DNA from: Streptomyces sp. NBC_00557
GTDB lineage: Bacteria > Actinomycetota > Actinomycetes > Streptomycetales > Streptomycetaceae
Length of the DNA: 64,000 nucleotides
Direction: 5' to 3'
Assembly: GCF_036345995.1 (NCBI RefSeq)
Contig: NZ_CP107796.1
Coordinates: 7,750,001 to 7,814,000 of the forward strand
Below are positions 57,019 through 64,000 of the stretch, one piece after another (position 1 is the stretch's first letter; every line of letters starts with the position of its first letter). The position numbers were made by a program, and so were the translations under genes. The notes beneath the pieces are model-generated. The model did not search any database. It was not told where the DNA came from and saw nothing but the letters and a program-made list of their open reading frames with translations.

Positions 57019-58200
57019 ATGAGGAGCATCACCGTCGTCGGCGCGTCACTGGCAGGCCTGAGCACCGTCCGCGCGCTGCGCGCACAGGGCTACGACGGCG
57101 AGATCGTCGTCGTGGGGGAGGAGCGGCACGCGCCCTACGACCGGCCGCCGCTGTCCAAGGACTTCCTCAAGGGCGAGCTCGACGCCGACGCGCTCGCGCT
57201 CGGCGACGCGGACGAGTACGACGACCTCGACGTCCACTGGCTGCTCGGCGAGCGCGCGGTGCGGCTCGATCCCGCGGCCCGGACCGTCACGCTGGCCGGC
57301 GGACGGCACGTGCGCACCGAAGGCGTGGTCATCGCGACCGGCGCCACCGCCCGCACCCTCCCCGGCACGGACGGACTGGCCGGCGTCCACACACTGCGCA
57401 CCCTGGACGACGCCCAGGCGCTGCGCGCCGAACTGCTGAGCGGCCTGCCCCGGGTCGTCGTCATCGGCGCCGGCTTCATCGGCGCCGAGGTGGCCTCCAC
57501 CGCCCACCGGCTCGGGCTGCACGTCACCGTCGTCGAGGCGCTCGACGTCCCGCTGGAGCGCCAACTGGGCCGCACGATGGGGCGGGTGTGCGCCTCGCTG
57601 CACGGCGACCACGGGGTCGGCCTGCTGTGCGGCACCGGCGTGGCCGGACTCGTCGGCGGCGAACGCGTCACCGGAGTGCGCCTGGCCGACGGGCGCGTGC
57701 TGCCCGCCGACATCGTGGTGGCCGGGGTGGGCGTGCGGCCCGCCACCGACTGGCTCGCCGGCTCCGGTGTCGAGGTCGACGACGGCGTGGTCTGCGACGC
57801 CGGCTGCGCCACCACCGTCCCCGGTGTGGTCGCCGTCGGCGACGTCGCCCGCTGCCCCCATCCGTTCACCGGCCGGCACGCCCGCATCGAGCACTGGAGC
57901 AACGCCACGGAACACGGGACGACGGCCGCCCGCACACTGCTGTCGGGCGTCCCGGCTGCCGCCCCGGCCACCGCACCGTACTTCTGGTCCGACCAGTACC
58001 GGGTGCGCATCCAGCTGGCCGGGCACGTCGCTCCCGGCGCCCAGCCCGAGGTGGTCGACGGCGACCTCGACAGCCGGTGCTTCACCGCCGTCTACCGGCG
58101 CGAGGACACCCCGGTCGCGGTGCTCTCCCTGAACCAGCCGAAGCTGTTCAACCGGCTCCGCCGCACCCTCGTCCCCGCCGCCGTGCCTGCCGTGTCATGA
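57019..58200 (+). CDS. FAD-dependent ferredoxin reductase (copy 2)
   Basis: 393 residues. Landmarks are [76 protein letters not shown] and [20 protein letters not shown]. It is clearly paralogous to 31138-32301 but more diverged than the oxygenase pair. CGGAGAG precedes the ATG. It would supply electrons to oxygenase 2. No second ferredoxin gene is linked, so it probably uses the ferredoxin at 30779. Confidence 0.9.
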   Translation: MRSITVVGASLAGLSTVRALRAQGYDGEIVVVGEERHAPYDRPPLSKDFLKGELDADALALGDADEYDDLDVHWLLGERAVRLDPAARTVTLAGGRHVRTEGVVIATGATARTLPGTDGLAGVHTLRTLDDAQALRAELLSGLPRVVVIGAGFIGAEVASTAHRLGLHVTVVEALDVPLERQLGRTMGRVCASLHGDHGVGLLCGTGVAGLVGGERVTGVRLADGRVLPADIVVAGVGVRPATDWLAGSGVEVDDGVVCDAGCATTVPGVVAVGDVARCPHPFTGRHARIEHWSNATEHGTTAARTLLSGVPAAAPATAPYFWSDQYRVRIQLAGHVAPGAQPEVVDGDLDSRCFTAVYRREDTPVAVLSLNQPKLFNRLRRTLVPAAVPAVS

Positions 58201-58351
58201 GGGCCGCGCGTCAACTCATCCCGGCCCGGCGCACGTCGGCAGTGCACCGGGACAGGACGCGCCGGCGTCTGCGCCACGGCCCGCCCCGGTAACCGACAAC
58301 CCTCCCGCAGGGCGTGCCCGGCACACCCCGCCCGTCCCCCGGAGTCACGGC

Positions 58352-59734
<1,383 letters not shown>

Positions 59735-59884
59735 CGCGGCGGACCGCGCACACAGGTCCGTGCGCACCGTTCTCCTTCGCGTCACCGGGCGATCCCGCGG
59801 GAACAGAGGGACGATGGAGGACGGAGCAAGGGCGCTCGCGGGGGAACCCGGTGGAGTACAGCGCATCATGTCGCGGGAGTGGTC

Positions 59885-60073
59885 ATGAGCAAGTCGGCCC
59901 ACACCCGGCAGCGGGCGAAGACGCGGGGCTGCGGTTCCCGGTTGCCGTCGCGCCGGGCGGCGCGCCCCGCCGCCGTACGCAAGGCGACGTCCGCGAACGG
60001 CGACTGGGTGCTGCTGCCCGGCGGCTCGTGGCGGCACGTCGAGACGATCCGCGTGCGCGGCCTGTTCGGCTGA
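59885..60073 (+). CDS. Small basic hypothetical protein
   Basis: 62 residues, highly basic (SKSAHTRQRAKTRGCGSRL, then PSRRAARPAAVRKATSANGD), ending with WVLLPGGSWRHVETIRVRGL. GGGAG lies six bases before the ATG at 59885. The charge suggests nucleic-acid binding, but no family was recognised. It is short enough that a non-coding interpretation remains possible. Confidence 0.5.
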   Translation: MSKSAHTRQRAKTRGCGSRLPSRRAARPAAVRKATSANGDWVLLPGGSWRHVETIRVRGLFG

Positions 60074-60139
60074 CCGCACCCTGCGGTGAGCCGGCCCCGC
60101 GGCCTCGCGGAGGGTGCGGCTTCGCCCGGTCGCGCGGGG

Positions 60140-60652
60140 TCAGGAGCCGTCCCCGCCGCGCGTCGCCGACTTCGAGTACGCGTCGTGCCAGGCCGCCTTC
60201 GCTCCGGAGTCGCCGATCCGGTAGACGTCCGCCACGGCACCCGCCGCCACGGCCACGCAGAGCACGCCCACCACGATCCGCACCGGCAGCGCGGACCAGC
60301 GCAGGCCGCCGCCCCGCCCGGACTCCGCCTCCCCACGGCGCGCCGCCCACCACACGACGGCCGCCAGCACGAACAGGCCCAGGGCCCACGGCAGCAGCCC
60401 GTCGCCCAGCTCGGTGTGCCGGCGCACCAGGGCGTCGTCCGCCACGTGCCGCTCGAGCCACTCGCCGGCATGCGTGGTCAGCGGCACGCTCGCCAGGGCC
60501 ACGAAGGCCAGCAGCGGGAGCATCGCCCCCAGCCGGCGGGCGGCCCGCGGCCACATGGCGGCGGCCACCAGGGCCAACGCGGTGAGCGGTATCAGCACCA
60601 CGACCACGTGGACCAGCAGGACATGGGCGGGCAGACCGTTGATCAAAGTCAT
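60140..60652 (-). CDS. DUF2231-like membrane protein
   Basis: 170 residues with four hydrophobic helices (LPAHVLLVHVVVVLIPLTAL, LGAMLPLLAFVALASVPLTT, GDGLLPWALGLFVLAAVVWW and VRIVVGVLCVAVAAGAVADV). The early INGLPAHVLLVHVVVVLIPL matches the DUF2231 start (GLPAHPLLVH). Members are predicted heme- or metal-linked membrane proteins. A start at 60652 aligns with the family; a longer frame to 60739 is not supported. Confidence 0.75.
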   Translation of the reverse strand: MTLINGLPAHVLLVHVVVVLIPLTALALVAAAMWPRAARRLGAMLPLLAFVALASVPLTTHAGEWLERHVADDALVRRHTELGDGLLPWALGLFVLAAVVWWAARRGEAESGRGGGLRWSALPVRIVVGVLCVAVAAGAVADVYRIGDSGAKAAWHDAYSKSATRGGDGS

Positions 60653-60783
60653 TCGAGCGCTCCCGAGGGGGTTGGGGCGCGCCAGACTGCCACAGCAAAC
60701 TCTCAGTTGCCTCTGAGCCCGGTGAGACCCGGGAGACAACCGGCCACACGGGCGGGCGACGCCTCCTGGCCCGGGTCGGCGGG

Positions 60784-61740
60784 TCAGCGGCGGGACGCGG
60801 GCGGGTGCGAGGGCCCCGGTGAGCGGTGCGGGTCGCCGGCCGGCAGCCAGACGTCCGGGCCGTGGATGCCGAGGTCTCCGACGCCGTCGCGCAGGGCTTC
60901 GACGACGCCGAGGACCGCGGCACGGTCCTCGGCGGCGCGCCGGACCACCGACCAGGTCCAGCGGATCTCCGGCGCCACGACCGGGCGCCGTACCAGATCG
61001 GGCGGGAGCGGACTGGTCTGCCCCTTGGGGGAGTTGACGACCGGGCGGTCGCTGCGGCGGACGTGGTCGAAGAACGCGGGGCCGGTGACGCCGCCGTCGC
61101 TGATGTGCACCACGCGGGCCCCCGTGTCCCCGGCCAGGCGCTCGGCGTAGATGTTCCAGGACAGCCAGGACGTGGTGTCCGCGTCGACGAGGACGGCGGT
61201 GTCACGGGCGCGGACGGGCCCGGTGTCGTCACCGGTGGCGACGGCGTAGAGCCGGTCGGCGCCGATCAGCGTGGCGCGCAGCCCCAGCCGCTGCAGTTCC
61301 GCGGCCGGGGCCCAGCACACCGCGAGGTCCAGGCTGCCGTCGGCGACCCGGGCGGCCTGGGTGTGGGAGGGCGCGACCCAGGCGTCGAGGTGCACCCGGG
61401 CCACCGGCGAGGTGCGGGCGGTCAGGTCCGCCGGAAGCCAGTTGACGTACCCGAGCCGTACCGGCTCGGAACCGGACAGCGTCCTGGCGCGGCGCTCCAG
61501 CTCCTCGGCCCGGGCCAGCAGGTCGCGGACCTGCGGGAGCAGGGCGGAGCCCGCCGCGGTGAGCGAGACGGACCGGCGGTCGCGGTCGAACAGGCGCACT
61601 CCGAGGTCGCGTTCCAGAGCCTTGATCTGCTGGGACAGGGACGGCCCGGCGATCAGGAGCCGCTCGGCGGCCCTGCCGAAGTTCAGCTCCTCGGCGACGG
61701 CGGCGAAGTACCGGAGTTGGCGCAGCTCCACGGCCCTCAT
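60784..61740 (-). CDS. LysR-family transcriptional regulator
   Basis: 318 residues. The winged helix has VELRQLRYFAAVAEELNFGR and LLIAGPSLSQQIKALERDLG, followed by an effector domain. It is divergent from the YbfB-like MFS gene at 61946, the usual arrangement for a LysR activator and its target. The C terminus is Pro/Ser/Arg-rich. Confidence 0.88.
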   Translation of the reverse strand: MRAVELRQLRYFAAVAEELNFGRAAERLLIAGPSLSQQIKALERDLGVRLFDRDRRSVSLTAAGSALLPQVRDLLARAEELERRARTLSGSEPVRLGYVNWLPADLTARTSPVARVHLDAWVAPSHTQAARVADGSLDLAVCWAPAAELQRLGLRATLIGADRLYAVATGDDTGPVRARDTAVLVDADTTSWLSWNIYAERLAGDTGARVVHISDGGVTGPAFFDHVRRSDRPVVNSPKGQTSPLPPDLVRRPVVAPEIRWTWSVVRRAAEDRAAVLGVVEALRDGVGDLGIHGPDVWLPAGDPHRSPGPSHPPASRR

Positions 61741-61945
61741 GCTACGACCGGTAGGAGGCTCGGCCTATCAGCAGTGAGGAATCCGGTCGTGGCGCCCCCA
61801 CCGGCGGCGGACGGACGATGACGCCATGGCAGCCCGGCCCGGCCGGCGGCTCACCGGCTGCCCGACCACCCCTGCCACAGCCCTTCCCAGGGACATGCGA
61901 CAGAGAACGGAGTGCGCAGATGAGGGACGGCCGGAGGACTCCGTC

Positions 61946-63232
61946 ATGAGCGCACGACGACCGGGCGCCCTCCGGGACCGAAGCGGCGGACACCCGGCCT
62001 CGCCGTGGGGCCATGTCGCCCGGGCCGCGGCGGCGCTGGCCGCGGGCATGGGGGTCGGCCGCTTCGTGTACACCCCGATCCTGCCCCTGATGCACACCCA
62101 GGCGGGGCTGACGGCGGGCGCCGGCGCGAACCTGGCCACCGCCAACTACGCCGGCTACCTCCTGGGAGCGCTCGCGGGCATCGCGCTCCCGGCGCTGGTG
62201 CGCTCCGCCACCGTCCTGCGCACCTCCCTGGCCGTACTGACCGGCAGCCTGGCCGCCATGCCGGCCACCCGGGACACGTCGGCGTGGTTCCTGCTCCGGC
62301 TGTCGGCCGGGGTGGCCAGCGCACTCATCTTCGTGATCGCCGTCAGCTCCCTTCTCGGCCACCTGCGGGAGCACCCCGCGCACCTGCCCGGCTGGGGGTT
62401 CGGCGGCGTCGGCGCCGGCATCGCGCTGTCCGGCCTGCTCGTCCTGGCGCTGCACTGGCTCGGCCCGCTCGCCGACTGGCGCACCGCCTGGTACGCCTCG
62501 GCCGCCCTCGCCGCACTGCTGAGCGCCGCCTCCTGGAACCTGCGCCCCGAAGCGGCCCCGCCCCCAACCCCACAGGGCCGGGAAACCCCCCGGGGAACAG
62601 GCGTGCACCGGTGGTTCACCGCCCTGTTCGTCTCCTACGCCCTGGAAGGCATCGGTTACATCGTGGCCGGCACCTTCCTGGTCTCGGCGATCGAGCAGAG
62701 TTCCCCCGGCTGGGCCGGCAGCGGGGCCTGGGTGCTGGTGGGGCTGGCCGCCGTGCCGTCCGCGGCGCTGTGGGCCTGGCTGGGGCGCCGCTGGTCCCGC
62801 CCCGGCCTGCTGCTGGCCGCGCTCCTCGTCCAGGCGGCCGGCATCGCCCTGCCGGCGCTGATCGCCGGAGTGCCGGCCGCCCTGGTCTCCGCGGCCCTGT
62901 TCGGGGGCACGTTCATCGGCATCAGCACACTCGCCCTCGCCACCGGAGCGCACCTGCGGGTTCCGCGCTCGGTGGCCCTGCTCACCGCCGGGTACTCCGT
63001 CGGCCAGATGCTGGGCCCGCCGGTCGTCACCCCGCTCTTGCGGCACGGCTACCACCAGGCGCTCCTCCTCGCCGCCGCAGTGGTCCTGGCCGCCGCCGCG
63101 GCAGCCGCCGTGCTGCGGGCCGGTTTCCCGGGCCGTACGACGACAGGCCGAGCGACCCCGGAGCCGACCGTACGGGTGCCCGACGACGAGTCCGCCCGTT
63201 TCCCGGAGGCCGGGCGGGGCCCGGGCCGGTAG
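61946..63232 (+). CDS. YbfB/YjiJ-family MFS transporter
   Basis: 428 residues, about twelve helices. The start HVARAAAALAAGMGVGRFVY then TPILPLMHTQAGLT is the YbfB/YjiJ family hallmark (GxGRFxYTPLLP). GGAGG lies upstream of the ATG at 61946; an ATG at 61826 extends into the promoter region. The C-terminal 40 residues are polar. Substrate unknown; probably controlled by the divergent LysR. Confidence 0.88.
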   Translation: MSARRPGALRDRSGGHPASPWGHVARAAAALAAGMGVGRFVYTPILPLMHTQAGLTAGAGANLATANYAGYLLGALAGIALPALVRSATVLRTSLAVLTGSLAAMPATRDTSAWFLLRLSAGVASALIFVIAVSSLLGHLREHPAHLPGWGFGGVGAGIALSGLLVLALHWLGPLADWRTAWYASAALAALLSAASWNLRPEAAPPPTPQGRETPRGTGVHRWFTALFVSYALEGIGYIVAGTFLVSAIEQSSPGWAGSGAWVLVGLAAVPSAALWAWLGRRWSRPGLLLAALLVQAAGIALPALIAGVPAALVSAALFGGTFIGISTLALATGAHLRVPRSVALLTAGYSVGQMLGPPVVTPLLRHGYHQALLLAAAVVLAAAAAAAVLRAGFPGRTTTGRATPEPTVRVPDDESARFPEAGRGPGR

Positions 63233-63257
63233 GGCGGTGCCGGGAACACCGCGCCGG

Positions 63258-63974
63258 TCACCCGACGGCAGCCGACGCCTGCGGGGCCGGACTCGCGCGA
63301 AGGCGACGGAGCGCGGCCGCCGGATCCGCCGCCCGCGTGACCGTCCGGCCCACGACGATGTGGGAGGCGCCCGCCGCGAAGGCGGCGCGCGGTGTTCCGG
63401 GGCGGACATGATCGGCCGGGGCGTCACCGGGCAGGGTGACCCCGGGGGTGACGATCAGCGCATCGGGGCCCAGGACGCCGCGCAGGGCCGCGACCTCCTG
63501 AGGCGAGGCGATCACACCGTGGCAGCCGGCCTCGCCCGCCAGCCGGGCCAGCCTCACCACCTGCTCCCCGACGGATGAGCGGACGCCGATGCCGGCCAGA
63601 TCCTCGTCGGTCATGCTGGTGACCACGGTCAGGGCGAGGACGCGCAGTCCGGGAAAGGCACGGGCGGCATCGACGGCGGCCGACAGGACGCCCGCACCAC
63701 CCATGCCGTGCACGGTCACCATGGAGACGCCCAGAGCTCCCGCGGCGCGCACCGCACCGGCGACCGAGTGCGGGATCTCGAAGAGTTTGAGGTCCAGGAA
63801 GACCTCCTTGCCCTGCGCGACGAGGTGCCTGACGACGTCGGGCCCGGCCACGGTGAGAAGCTCCAGGCCGACCTTGTAGAAGCCGCACTCCTCGCCCAGC
63901 CGGTCCACGATGCCCTCGGCGGCGGCACGGTCGTCGCAGTCCAGGGCGACGATGATCCGGTTGTCTCGATCCAC
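63258..63974 (-). CDS. pyrF: Orotidine-5'-phosphate decarboxylase (short type)
   Basis: 238 residues. The catalytic DxKxxD-type motif appears as EVFLDLKLFEIPHSVAGAVR, with IIVALDCDDRAAAEGIVDRL at the start and VTPGVTLPGDAPADHVRPGT plus ASHIVVGRTVTRAADPAAAL at the end. It converts OMP to UMP. This is the E. coli/Bacillus-like short form, whereas actinomycetes usually carry a longer pyrF within the pyrimidine operon. It stands alone here, so it may be a second copy. GTG start at 63974. Confidence 0.9.
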   Translation of the reverse strand: MDRDNRIIVALDCDDRAAAEGIVDRLGEECGFYKVGLELLTVAGPDVVRHLVAQGKEVFLDLKLFEIPHSVAGAVRAAGALGVSMVTVHGMGGAGVLSAAVDAARAFPGLRVLALTVVTSMTDEDLAGIGVRSSVGEQVVRLARLAGEAGCHGVIASPQEVAALRGVLGPDALIVTPGVTLPGDAPADHVRPGTPRAAFAAGASHIVVGRTVTRAADPAAALRRLRASPAPQASAAVG

Positions 63975-64000
63975 GCCGCCATTGTGCCGCCCCCGAACGG

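Overview
The window is very GC-rich, with tightly packed, often overlapping (ATGA/GTGA) genes, GTG starts, a twin-arginine enzyme, a mycothiol-dependent dehydrogenase and a DUF5133 protein. Together these point to a Streptomyces or close actinomycete chromosome. No tRNA, rRNA, CRISPR array, insertion sequence or prophage was seen.

Layout. (1) 1-8.6 kb is a mixed accessory stretch: a MarR-MFS unit with a probable leaderless promoter, a dienelactone-hydrolase-like protein, a repeat-rich intergenic patch, DUF2267, an acyl-CoA-dehydrogenase-like flavoprotein, a quinone reductase, a LysR regulator, an MFS exporter and a methyltransferase. (2) 8.6-14.4 kb is a divergent 5-oxoproline (pyroglutamate) module: DUF969-DUF979 membrane pair, pyroglutamyl peptidase and DUF2891 on the minus strand, 5-oxoprolinase PxpABC on the plus strand. 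The two promoters between them each carry a FadR/GntR-type palindrome between -35 and -10. (3) 14.4-28.5 kb is mostly ordinary: hypothetical proteins, a 179-bp tandem duplication, a TolB-like secreted protein, a HIT protein, a GH88 hydrolase, an asparaginase, an ABC exporter translationally coupled to a secreted beta-propeller/phosphoesterase, a CapA-like protein, DUF5133 and CBS proteins.

(4) 28.7-59.7 kb is the centrepiece: a choline / glycine betaine degradation island. Choline dehydrogenase and betaine aldehyde dehydrogenase make betaine, and an Opu-type ABC importer brings betaine or choline in. Rieske oxygenases with a Rieske ferredoxin and FAD-dependent reductases probably remove the first methyl as formaldehyde. 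Dimethylglycine oxidase and heterotetrameric-type sarcosine oxidase (SoxB, a SoxD-SoxA fusion, SoxG) remove the other two onto tetrahydrofolate. SHMT joins methylene-THF with glycine to give serine, and L-serine dehydratase gives pyruvate. Surplus one-carbon units are handled by mycothiol-dependent formaldehyde oxidation (MscR plus a metallo-hydrolase) and by a MetF-like protein, FolD and PurU.

Two closely similar IclR regulators, a duplicated oxygenase/reductase set and at least nine promoter regions sharing a TTGCG-N5-CGCAA-type palindrome, most of them just downstream of a TTGAC -35 box, suggest one regulon. The island also carries decay scars: a folP (dihydropteroate synthase) pseudogene behind soxG, and a fused remnant of an MFS-transporter 5' end and a monomeric-sarcosine-oxidase 3' end in front of the second oxygenase.

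(5) 59.7-64 kb holds a small basic protein, a DUF2231-like membrane protein, a divergent LysR / YbfB-type MFS pair and a short-type pyrF.
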